Shown here one piece after another: positions 19,571 through 27,777 of a DNA stretch of 64,000 bases. How positions within the stretch are numbered: position 1 is the stretch's first letter; each line of letters begins with the position of its first letter. Position numbers and translations under genes: made by a program. The notes under the pieces were generated by a model that made no database searches, was not told the origin of the DNA, and saw only the letters and a list, made by a program, of their open reading frames with translations. This DNA comes from G032773895 sp965248935 (lineage in GTDB: Bacteria; Pseudomonadota; Gammaproteobacteria; Pseudomonadales; Cellvibrionaceae): positions 1 to 64,000 of the forward strand of contig OZ252214.1 of NCBI GenBank assembly GCA_965248935.1, written 5' to 3'.

Positions 19571-20957
19571 CGACTCTACCTACACTTTTAGTTGAAAATA
19601 ACTCTCGCTTTTTAAATAATACATGCGGTTTTTGTGTTTTTAGTTTTTGTTTTTTAGCTTTAACTTTCCCCATGACAGGTTTATTTACGTCTTTACCTAA
19701 AGACTTCTCTTCCCCCGCATCAACCCCCCCATTCGCATAAACCGACCAAACAATCGCTAATCCATTAAATGCCGCCTTACCCACCCAGACAAAGTGTTCA
19801 TCAATCACCGTAGGCTTGTAATCCATTTCAATGGCCGCGTTTTTACTGCCACTTTCATCGGTGGTTTTAAATAGTGCGCCAATACCAAATTTGACTTCAA
19901 AGTACATGCCTTCGTCTTTTTTACCATGAGTCGCGCCCCCTTCGCCTTTTATCTCCCCTTGTAGGATAAAACCAACGGTACCGGATATTCCCGTTCCACC
20001 GGCATCCGTGTGCCAGCCTTTTTCCTGGTTACTCGTAAAATTGAGTGCGCCAGAGATTTTCGATTCTGCCCCAATGGTCAGGGATAATTTGGTTTCAAAG
20101 TAAGCACCCTCCTTCGTTAGCTTACCGTCTTCATCTTTCTTGCCCAGTGACATATTCGTTACCTTGCGGATAAAGGTGCCAAACCCGCCGCCTAATGTCG
20201 CTAGGGCAAATTGAATAATGTCAATTTTACCCGTTATACCGATAAGAGGGTTAAAGGCAATGGTAAACGACCCTTCCCCTCCTACGGAACCATCGGAAAA
20301 CTCTTTTCGCTCCCAACCACCACGTAATGTGAAATTCGGCCACTGAATATCCACTGTGGCTATTGTATGTTCAGAGGTATCTTTCTTACGTTTTGTGAGA
20401 TGGGTCTTGTTTGCTTCGTACGCTTTTTCTCCATCTTTGGAGTAACCTAAGCCCGCTTCTAAAAAGCCATTAATGGGTTCAAAGAATGTTTCAAGTTCGG
20501 ATAGGAATGCCCATTTCCCTTTCAATGCTGTAATAAGCTCTTCGGCATTGATTTCCTGTTCTATTTCTTCTGTGGTCGCATCATAGGTATAGCCCCCTTT
20601 GATCGAAGATAACCATTTTCCTTTGCCCGATATGCCGTTGTAGTGTGCTACTTGTTTTTCTCCGTAGTATTCCCTCAGCTTGCTGTGATCGTATTCCCCT
20701 TTGTAGCCAAAGCTAAAGTCGATATTCCATTTGCATTTGGGGTAGCTGACAACGATGGCTTTATAGGGGTGTTCGCCCTTACACGAGGTAAACCCCAAGT
20801 CATATTCCATTGCATCATTATTTCTACCGAAGATCAGTTTGGCGATTAAGAACCCTATCGGGTTTTCATTGACTCGGCTTCTTTCTGTAACGGGTCTAAA
20901 CTCCACATTTTGAGGCCGCCGAACCCATGTGCCGGTCTCCTCGCACCGAATATCCAC
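19563..20957 (-). CDS. C-terminal part of a split T6SS effector-like gene
   Basis: 464 residues from a GTG at 20957, but no ribosome site precedes it. The frame is the same as that of the gene upstream, separated only by the TAA at 21027-21029 and 23 sense codons (SATDNSDWQNLRRTANRENY...). This is probably the larger part of one protein of about 690 residues. The sequence is Gly-rich and beta-rich with repeated amphipathic strands. It has a distinctive FNPLIGITGKIDIIQFALAT segment near 260 and a basic tail (KVKAKKQKLKTQK). No catalytic motif is recognised. It follows a DUF4123 adaptor and precedes the lipoproteins, so a toxin role is inferred. Confidence 0.55.
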   Translation of the reverse strand: MDIRCEETGTWVRRPQNVEFRPVTERSRVNENPIGFLIAKLIFGRNNDAMEYDLGFTSCKGEHPYKAIVVSYPKCKWNIDFSFGYKGEYDHSKLREYYGEKQVAHYNGISGKGKWLSSIKGGYTYDATTEEIEQEINAEELITALKGKWAFLSELETFFEPINGFLEAGLGYSKDGEKAYEANKTHLTKRKKDTSEHTIATVDIQWPNFTLRGGWERKEFSDGSVGGEGSFTIAFNPLIGITGKIDIIQFALATLGGGFGTFIRKVTNMSLGKKDEDGKLTKEGAYFETKLSLTIGAESKISGALNFTSNQEKGWHTDAGGTGISGTVGFILQGEIKGEGGATHGKKDEGMYFEVKFGIGALFKTTDESGSKNAAIEMDYKPTVIDEHFVWVGKAAFNGLAIVWSVYANGGVDAGEEKSLGKDVNKPVMGKVKAKKQKLKTQKPHVLFKKRELFSTKSVGRVGV

Positions 20958-21026
20958 TCGTGGACAATAGTTCTCTCGATTGGCGGTTCGTCTTAGGTTT
21001 TGCCAGTCTGAGTTGTCTGTAGCGGA

Positions 21027-21635
21027 TTACGCTTTCCCATGGTCACACGCGCCGCTAAATGCGACTGTCACCACTTCGGCAGTCTCATTGTTTACGGTAT
21101 CACTGCCTGCCAGCACATGAAATTTAGGCATGTCCACCACGTCTTCATAGGGTGGAACGGTCAAGGTACGCCCATGCTGACAACTCAGTATTATATTGCT
21201 GATGGTGCATCTTTTTGGGCACTTTTGAATGGACGGTTTCTTTTTCTCTTTCGCCTCTTTGGCTTTTTTTTCGTGCTTTTGTCTGCGTATACTTTTTATA
21301 GTTTCGTCGATTTCTTTGATTCGGGCACGATTTTTTTCAATTCTTTTCTGATACTCGGCTTTCAAGCGACCTGCTTTTTCAATGTCGTGATCAAAATCGG
21401 AAAGCGATTCTTTTTCAGCTTGAATGAATTTTTCGTGTTTTCTCTTCTCAAAAAAGCCTTTTTCAGACGTATCGGTAGCGTTCAATTTTGCCACTTGAGC
21501 GCTCGCTTTTAGTTTACCTTTTTTTGCGGATTTTTCTATTTTTTCATATTCACGGATTGTGTTATTCAGTTCATTGCTTTCTTGTTGCTTATATTTTTTT
21601 AACGTTAACCAGTCTTCTTCATTTTCGCCGTACAT
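21027..21635 (-). CDS. N-terminal part of a split T6SS effector-like gene
   Basis: 202 residues. Residues ~10-145 are highly charged and predicted coiled-coil (Lys/Glu-rich). A Cys-containing segment follows (CPKRCTISNIILSCQHGRT) and a short beta region ending in ACDHGKA, where a TAA interrupts. CxHG segments followed by Gly-rich regions occur in effector-like proteins beside DUF4123 genes; this is a memory-based comparison. It starts 9 bp after the small gene at 21645. Whether the N-terminal part alone is stable is unknown. Confidence 0.55.
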   Translation of the reverse strand: MYGENEEDWLTLKKYKQQESNELNNTIREYEKIEKSAKKGKLKASAQVAKLNATDTSEKGFFEKRKHEKFIQAEKESLSDFDHDIEKAGRLKAEYQKRIEKNRARIKEIDETIKSIRRQKHEKKAKEAKEKKKPSIQKCPKRCTISNIILSCQHGRTLTVPPYEDVVDMPKFHVLAGSDTVNNETAEVVTVAFSGACDHGKA

Positions 21636-21644
21636 ATTTTTTCC

Positions 21645-22049
21645 TTAACACACTGTTCCGCAGGGTGGATCGATAAGTGCTGAGATAAGTGCCATTTTTT
21701 CTTCCAAGGGAATATCATCATCTTTCGCAAGAGCATCCACCCAATCGGAGTGATCCCCTTCCCAAAAACACCAGCCCATGTCGTAACAGCAATTCACAAA
21801 TACATACACGGTGCTGTAATCGGTGACGCCCAGTTTGGTTGCCATATTCGCGCACAGGTGTATGAACGCAACTAAGCCAAGGTTTTCCCCACCGGCATTA
21901 GGCGGCTCTAGTTGGCCAGCCTCCACAAATGTTTTTATATAGTCTGGGTAGACTCCCAAGAGATGGTTATCTAACTCCTGGGAAAGCAATTGATTGATTT
22001 GATCTATGGCATTACCATGTTCTAAATTATCATTTAATTGTATTTGCAT
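21645..22049 (-). CDS. Stand-alone homologue of the DUF4123 adaptor's C-terminal extension
   Basis: 134 acidic residues with no signal. A segment near 85-125 (CYDMGWCFWEGDHSDWVDAL) aligns with the C-terminal extension of the DUF4123 protein next door (CYDRGWGFWNEKDNAWAKTL) with similar flanking helices. It lies 6 bp after the adaptor and 9 bp before the effector-like gene. Likely an accessory adaptor or chaperone for loading the effector. I do not know a named family. Confidence 0.55.
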   Translation of the reverse strand: MQIQLNDNLEHGNAIDQINQLLSQELDNHLLGVYPDYIKTFVEAGQLEPPNAGGENLGLVAFIHLCANMATKLGVTDYSTVYVFVNCCYDMGWCFWEGDHSDWVDALAKDDDIPLEEKMALISALIDPPCGTVC

Positions 22050-22055
22050 AACGGC

Positions 22056-23093
22056 TTATTCCAACATTTCGTCCATTGTTTTTTGCAAAAATCCACGGGT
22101 TAACCCTTCAATTTTTGCAATGTCTTGCCGATCCTTTTCAAGTAAAGTTTTTGCCCATGCATTGTCTTTTTCATTCCAAAACCCCCAGCCTCTGTCATAA
22201 CAAAAACCAATAAATTCTAAAATTCCATACTGGGTTTTTAACCCAAACTCTGTTGCACTGTGAAACCCTTGCTGGATCAGTGTTTTTAATGGGACTTCTT
22301 TGCCTCCCATAAAACATTTTTTAGTATTATCATCAACGTAGGTATCGATAAAACATTGGTAAATCGTTATAAAAAACGCCTCTTCTTTTATTTTGTCAAA
22401 TTCGTTCATTTGCTCGGGACGAATATGTAGGGCACCATCGGGCGAAGGCCCACCTTCTAACGATAAAGGATGCCTTTTATCACGCACTGTATTTTTTAGT
22501 GATGCCTTATTTTCAGGTGGCACTGTCTCAAATTCGGCATCATAGATGGATAATTCTTCTGCACTTTTATCACATTCAAAACGTTCCACACCAGTGGTAT
22601 AACTGTTTTCAGTCACAATGGCATAACTGCTGCCAATTAGATGCTTTAACTCAAAACGATTGCAGGTCGGCAAATACACCCGCAATATTCTTGGGTCGTA
22701 ATAGCGAAAAACAAAGGTTTTTTTACCGCTTTTCACTTTGGCAATTCTTCGACATTGACTCGCAAAGGTGCTTAGCGTGATGTTATTCGGGGCAATGAAA
22801 AAAATCCCCCAGGATTGACCCCAGCCTTTTTGCAATAACTCGGTTACGAATAAATGGTCACGCTCCAATTTGACGATGTGGGGGGCAGCACGTTTTAATT
22901 CATAGCGCTTGGTATTCAGATACAGGCATTTGTGTTCCAGGCGGCAATTGTTGATCATCGGCTCTATTCGCCGGTCTTTGGCACAATCCAAAACGGCGAA
23001 GACATTGGGGAGATTTCCATCGACATCCGATTGCCATAAATATTCTATGATGGCGTTTGCTTTATTATCACTGAGCGTTGATAGTATTGTCAT
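22056..23093 (-). CDS. DUF4123 T6SS effector adaptor (Tap/TEC)
   Basis: 345 residues. DUF4123 proteins bind a cognate effector and load it on VgrG. The domain spans about 20-150: FAVLDCAKD near 32-40, a PHIVKLE strand, GWGQSWGIFF near 90-99, and the hallmark VFRYYDPRILRVYLPTCN near 128-145. The C-terminal ~120 residues form an extra domain related to the next gene's product. It starts 13 bp after a small gene and heads the effector/lipoprotein operon. VgrG, the usual upstream neighbour, is absent. Confidence 0.88.
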   Translation of the reverse strand: MTILSTLSDNKANAIIEYLWQSDVDGNLPNVFAVLDCAKDRRIEPMINNCRLEHKCLYLNTKRYELKRAAPHIVKLERDHLFVTELLQKGWGQSWGIFFIAPNNITLSTFASQCRRIAKVKSGKKTFVFRYYDPRILRVYLPTCNRFELKHLIGSSYAIVTENSYTTGVERFECDKSAEELSIYDAEFETVPPENKASLKNTVRDKRHPLSLEGGPSPDGALHIRPEQMNEFDKIKEEAFFITIYQCFIDTYVDDNTKKCFMGGKEVPLKTLIQQGFHSATEFGLKTQYGILEFIGFCYDRGWGFWNEKDNAWAKTLLEKDRQDIAKIEGLTRGFLQKTMDEMLE

Positions 23094-23106
23094 TCGTTAC
23101 ACTTCC

Positions 23107-23355
23107 CTATGCGGTTTTACGTAGATTGACGTCACTCTCTTCACACAGTGCGGCAGACATATCTGCCACCTGAATCAAGGTTTCACCCTGCTCTTTTTCA
23201 GCATGGCTCTGCCTTTCATGTTTTTCGGCGGGCGTTTTTCCGAGTTCTAGATCAAGCGATGACGCTTTGGCGCTTGAAGGGGAAAAAAACTGTTGCCCGA
23301 AGGGGAGTACGGTGTATCGAGTGCCAACGGCACGTATCAATATTGAAGAGAACAT
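23107..23355 (-). CDS. Small hypothetical protein heading the DUF4123 operon
   Basis: 82 residues, not recognised. An excellent ribosome site (AAGGAAG, 7 nt spacing) precedes the ATG at 23355. A hydrophobic-to-aromatic N-terminus (FSSILIRAVG, VLPFGQQFF) is followed by a hydrophilic, acidic C-terminal half. No export signal is clear. It ends 13 bp before the adaptor, so it is probably co-transcribed and may take part in effector loading. Confidence 0.5.
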   Translation of the reverse strand: MFSSILIRAVGTRYTVLPFGQQFFSPSSAKASSLDLELGKTPAEKHERQSHAEKEQGETLIQVADMSAALCEESDVNLRKTA

Positions 23356-23448
23356 GGTTTGCTTCCTTGGTTGTAAGCGGTTCTCGGTGCGCCGAGAGCC
23401 AAGCCAACACTGCCTGTGAAAGCTTTATCATTCAAAAACTAAATTAAA

Positions 23449-23715
23449 CTAAATTAAATTTAAAAAGCAAGGTGGACTCGCTGCCACTGCCTTATTGGCA
23501 CGGATTCTAATATGCAGACGCTCAATAATTCTATATATCAACCGTCTAATATCCATAAAATGTGACAAACCCTGCATTAAAAGACACACAAAAATACCAA
23601 AAGACATATATATCAACATACAGGGTATCGCCATAACGAAAGAGTAAAATGATATTTCAACGCATTTCCAACCCATTCGCTTTTGACTGTTTAAATTACT
23701 TTTACTTGCCTGCAT
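23449..23715 (-). CDS. Doubtful small membrane protein
   Basis: 88 residues with one long hydrophobic stretch (FYSFVMAIPCMLIYMSFGIF) and a basic C-terminal half. The ribosome site is weak (AAGATAG). No homology recognised. It could be a chance reading frame in an intergenic stretch of otherwise unassigned sequence between the adaptor operon and the TonB receptor gene. Confidence 0.25.
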   Translation of the reverse strand: MQASKSNLNSQKRMGWKCVEISFYSFVMAIPCMLIYMSFGIFVCLLMQGLSHFMDIRRLIYRIIERLHIRIRANKAVAASPPCFLNLI

Positions 23716-23906
23716 TCTATCTTATGTCTTAAAAAATAAAATTGCCGTCATCGTTTAAAACGTTCTGTCACCACAGCTTCCATTCTATCAATTGACGTCA
23801 AAAACTACTTGCATCGCTGGCGCGTATTCATGCAGAATCGCTTCCGCTTTATGTGAGTATTCATTCTAGGGAAGGGTTAAATATCTAAATCAAAAGGAAA
23901 ATCACA

Positions 23907-26075
23907 TTGAAACGCTCAGTAAACGCCTGTCTTATTGCTTGTCTCTCTGTTGTATCGACACAATCCCTCTCTAAAGATATCGAATCAAAAAGCATTCGAC
24001 ACTTTCGAGATCTACCCAACGAATCTTTGGCACTGACGCCTACGCGAATGGGCCAGTTAATGTCGGATATTCCCGGCACCGTGACGGTATTGGAAAGAGA
24101 GTTTCTTCTCAACCAGGGAATAGAAACTATTCCAGAAGCATTACGCCTTGTTCCCGGTATGTCCGTAATTAAAGTCACTGCGTTTAGCCAAGCCTCTGGT
24201 CATGATTATCGAATTGCTTACCACGGCGGCTCGGCGTTGATTCCCCGTAGAATGCAGGTATTAATGGATGGTATGTCGGTATATTTAGCCGGTCTATCGA
24301 AAATAGATTGGAGCCAACTGCCCGTCACGGTTCATGATATTGAGCGCATTGAAATTACTCGTAACCCAAGCGCGGCGTCCTACGGTGCAAACTCTTTTCA
24401 AGCCGTCGTCAATATCATTACTCGCCATTCGGAAGATACCCCAGAACATGGCGTTTCCATTCAGGCTGGAACAGACAACGATTATCTTGCGCTGTATCGA
24501 GCTAGCACAGCACTTGGCAATACCACGGCTTTATTTCGAGCATCGACGTGGAATAACACAGGATACGACAAGGCAGAAAGTTCTCGTATTGGAGGAAGTG
24601 CAGCTTTAGATAGCCGAGATACAACAACGGTAAATCGTTTTAATGTAAGAACAGATACGTTATTCAATAACAAAACGGAACTCAGTATTCAGGTTGGCCG
24701 TATCGTATCGTCCTCCGAATCAGAATTGGTTGTGACTGGGCAAGAGCCTGACGTATATCCCGATATTGATACTGAAGATTATTATGTAAACGCTCAATTT
24801 ATTCGAAACCATAACGAAACATCAGAAACAAAAATCCGGACTTATTGGAAACGTAATGAGTTAACACAAAACTTTCGGGCCTGCTCACCTGCTGTTTTTA
24901 TTTTTCCAGAATCTTATGCAATGGTGCTATCAAACCCGGAATATTTTCAAACTTTAGTAACGGGTCAGTTTCCCTCTGGCGGTTCCCCCGAAGATGACGC
25001 ACTTGCCTCGGCGTTGTTGGCTCGCATCCAGGCGGTTGGCGCAGCGTCTTTTTCTCCGGTATGCGGCACCTTAAATCAAGATTATGTTGATGAACGTAAA
25101 CATATCACCTTGGAACACCATACCTATATCACACCAGCATTACGATGGCTCACGGGTACAACCTACGAAGAACTCAAAAATACCAGTGAAACCTATTTTA
25201 CCGGAACGGCAAAAACCCATGTTATGAGTGGGTTTATGAGCATGGAATGGAAGCCATCTCAACCGTTCACATACAACGCAGGCTTGATGGCAGAGTACTC
25301 AGAAAATATAGATACTGTGGTGTTCAGCCCAAGAGCATCGATAAATTGGCACCTTAAAAAAAATATGACCGTAAGGATGGTGGCGAATAGAGCCTATCGA
25401 ACACCGGATATTGCAGAAACCGATAGAAACTGGAATTATCAGGTTCGAGATATTTCACCTGTGGTGGATGGATTAACGGAGGGGACATTTGCGGGAAATG
25501 GACGTTCGCAGGGGTTTAATTTGGAGCCGGAACGCATTGATGCCACTGAAATAGGTTTGCGATATAACAATGCTCACTTGGCTTTCGATACTCGCCTGTT
25601 TTACGAGGAGCTGGACAATCTTGTTTCAGAAAAACCAGCCTACTCCTCTTTCCATTTAACTAACCAAGGCTCTGGACGAGTGCAAGGGTTTGAAACAGAA
25701 GCCTCCTATTCCTTATCTAAGTATTTCAATTTTAATGTTGGCTACAGCTATCAAGACCATGATTTTTCGGCCTTAAATGAGCAAGGGTTAACGGCCCAAC
25801 ATTCTGGTACAGCAAGCCTATCACTGCACTTTGAGCAACGTACCATCACCTTTGGCTATATCGGTCATAGCCAACAGATGAACAATACCTTAGATCGCTG
25901 GAAGGCGTCCTGGAGAGAGAAGTTACCTATTGGGCATGGCACATTAGAATGCTACGCTCATCTTCAATACCAGCCGAGTGACGTGGTTTATGCTGAATCC
26001 GAGATAAATTTACTCAACCGATATACCTACGACCAAGATACTTATGCTCAATTTGGGGTGGCGCTTTCGCTTTAA
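23907..26075 (+). CDS. TonB-dependent outer-membrane receptor
   Basis: 722 residues with a signal peptide (about 1-22). A plug domain (about 45-175) contains IPEALRLVPGMSV and the conserved IERIEITRNPSAASYGANSF segment followed by VVNIITR. The rest is a predicted beta-barrel. The start is a TTG at 23907 placed 8 nt after AAAAGGAAA; no in-frame ATG fits. The ligand is unknown. It heads a plus-strand set with a membrane protease, a periplasmic binding protein and a sensor-like protein, suggesting a surface signalling or uptake unit. ExbB/ExbD-like proteins are encoded at 44825-45898. Confidence 0.85.
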   Translation: MKRSVNACLIACLSVVSTQSLSKDIESKSIRHFRDLPNESLALTPTRMGQLMSDIPGTVTVLEREFLLNQGIETIPEALRLVPGMSVIKVTAFSQASGHDYRIAYHGGSALIPRRMQVLMDGMSVYLAGLSKIDWSQLPVTVHDIERIEITRNPSAASYGANSFQAVVNIITRHSEDTPEHGVSIQAGTDNDYLALYRASTALGNTTALFRASTWNNTGYDKAESSRIGGSAALDSRDTTTVNRFNVRTDTLFNNKTELSIQVGRIVSSSESELVVTGQEPDVYPDIDTEDYYVNAQFIRNHNETSETKIRTYWKRNELTQNFRACSPAVFIFPESYAMVLSNPEYFQTLVTGQFPSGGSPEDDALASALLARIQAVGAASFSPVCGTLNQDYVDERKHITLEHHTYITPALRWLTGTTYEELKNTSETYFTGTAKTHVMSGFMSMEWKPSQPFTYNAGLMAEYSENIDTVVFSPRASINWHLKKNMTVRMVANRAYRTPDIAETDRNWNYQVRDISPVVDGLTEGTFAGNGRSQGFNLEPERIDATEIGLRYNNAHLAFDTRLFYEELDNLVSEKPAYSSFHLTNQGSGRVQGFETEASYSLSKYFNFNVGYSYQDHDFSALNEQGLTAQHSGTASLSLHFEQRTITFGYIGHSQQMNNTLDRWKASWREKLPIGHGTLECYAHLQYQPSDVVYAESEINLLNRYTYDQDTYAQFGVALSL

Positions 26076-26078
26076 TGT

Positions 26079-26882
26079 ATGAATTATTGTAATACAAAAA
26101 TTCTTTTGTCGATGTTGATTTTATTGCTCGGTGGTATTTTTACCATCTTTCAATGGATTCCCCAAATAAATGCCTATTGCCTACCTGTGTTTTGCCTTGG
26201 GTTATTTTGCATTACTCAGAAAAAACCACACAAGAAATGGCTGGAAGTTATCGCGTGGTTAGGCGTGGTTATTCTTGGTTTTTTTATCGCTATTTATCGA
26301 CCGGAGGGATTCTCCTACCCTCTGGTATGGGAAACCCAGTCACTCTATGACGGTGGACGTTCATTTACATTACTCGCCAATACGAGCAAAGCTCTTGGCG
26401 GTTATTTCGTGATTATTTGGTTATTGTCACATTTCAACGATTCAGTAACCCCTCTTCCATTAGAGAAATCCATTGCAATAACAGCGGCTGGTATTATCGC
26501 TTTATTGCTTATTGCCCGTCTCTTTTTTGGTATTGGGTGGCAACCCAAGCTCTCCAAGGGTATAGGCTTTTTTATCTTCATTAATCTGGGCATTACGGTG
26601 CTATCAGAGGAAGCATTTTTTCGCTTGCTTATTCAAGACAAAATCGCCTCATTTTTTAATCATAAGGCTGTGGGGCTGTGGGTCGCAGGCAGCACCGCCA
26701 GCGTACTCTTTGCATTTTCTCACACCCCGACTATCGGGACAGCTTGGTTTTTATTTCTGATTGCCGGAGCAATATACAGTGCTGTTTTTGCCTATACGCA
26801 GCGATTTACACTGGCCATCGCAGTCCATTTTGGATTAAATATTATGCATTTTATTTTCCTTGAATACCCCTTAAGCGTGTAA
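26079..26882 (+). CDS. CPBP (CAAX/Abi) family intramembrane protease
   Basis: 267 residues with about eight membrane segments. The three CPBP motifs are visible: SEEAFFRLL (EExxxR type) near 178-186, FAFSHTPT near 209-216 and HFGLNIMHF near 250-258. These bind metal in the family. The ATG at 26079 overlaps the receptor's end region by spacing of 3 nt; a competing ATG at 26075 reads only five codons. Members cleave prenylated or membrane peptides or act in bacteriocin self-immunity; the substrate here is unknown. Confidence 0.8.
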   Translation: MNYCNTKILLSMLILLLGGIFTIFQWIPQINAYCLPVFCLGLFCITQKKPHKKWLEVIAWLGVVILGFFIAIYRPEGFSYPLVWETQSLYDGGRSFTLLANTSKALGGYFVIIWLLSHFNDSVTPLPLEKSIAITAAGIIALLLIARLFFGIGWQPKLSKGIGFFIFINLGITVLSEEAFFRLLIQDKIASFFNHKAVGLWVAGSTASVLFAFSHTPTIGTAWFLFLIAGAIYSAVFAYTQRFTLAIAVHFGLNIMHFIFLEYPLSV

Positions 26883-26895
26883 TTAAGGACTTCGG

Positions 26896-27777
26896 GTGAG
26901 CAGGTTAGCAGCACAATTAAAAGCGTTACGGCTAGTCGGGAGCATACTGCTATGCGTGCTGCTCCCACTATTCGCCCGTGCGGATATTTCTCTGGTATAC
27001 GACCCCACTCTTGCTGAAGCGCCGTTTATCTCATCGTTAAAGTCACAAATATCAAACATCCACTCTCCGGTAAACTATGCCATTAAAATCACACTTGGCC
27101 CTCACGCATTAAAAACGGCATTGAGTTCCATGTCACCACAGGAAATCTTAATCGCTGCACTGATTACCAGAGAAGAGTTTGAAACACTTAAACCACAATC
27201 CCCCGTATCAAATCGTTTAACGGCCATTTATTACGAACCGTCGCCACTTGCGTTAGCCCTACTGGCATCGGAAATATTGGGCAAAGAGGCAAAATTAGCC
27301 TTACCCTACCGGGAGAACGCCCATCTGGCGTCGTATATTTCGTCGATTAATCTGCCTAAGCAAGTGAATCTCGTTCCAACATCACACCCGCGAAAATGGC
27401 TCAGATATATACGCGAATACGATGGTGTAATTGCCAGCATAGATTCCGGTTTATTTTCTCACGCCAATATGACTTCAATTACCCGCTCACTGTATCGACA
27501 ACGTAAGGCATTTATCGGCTTTTCATTTGAAATGACCCGTAAACCCCAGACACTGGCAAGCTTGTATGTGGATGAAGAACATCTTATTTCTGACATTCAA
27601 AAAACGATTAACGTATTTGAGAGCCGTAACGAGTTACCGCAACCCCAGTACGCCAAGCAATACCGCGTTGCCATTAATCAAACATTAGCACGAACTCTCG
27701 GATACCCATTTTTAGATGAGCGTTCACTTGAAACAAAAATAACGACGGCTTTACACACACAAGGAGGCACCCAATGA
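26896..27777 (+). CDS. Periplasmic ABC-type substrate-binding-like protein
   Basis: 293 residues from a GTG with AAGGAC upstream. The signal peptide ends ARA near residue 29. The body looks like a two-lobed ABC_sub_bind-type fold (ISLVYDPTLAEAPFISSLK, then an alternating pattern with YDGVIASIDSGLF). No permease or ATPase is nearby. It overlaps the sensor-like gene by 4 nt (ATGA), so it may deliver ligand information to that membrane protein rather than import it. Confidence 0.6.
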   Translation: MSRLAAQLKALRLVGSILLCVLLPLFARADISLVYDPTLAEAPFISSLKSQISNIHSPVNYAIKITLGPHALKTALSSMSPQEILIAALITREEFETLKPQSPVSNRLTAIYYEPSPLALALLASEILGKEAKLALPYRENAHLASYISSINLPKQVNLVPTSHPRKWLRYIREYDGVIASIDSGLFSHANMTSITRSLYRQRKAFIGFSFEMTRKPQTLASLYVDEEHLISDIQKTINVFESRNELPQPQYAKQYRVAINQTLARTLGYPFLDERSLETKITTALHTQGGTQ

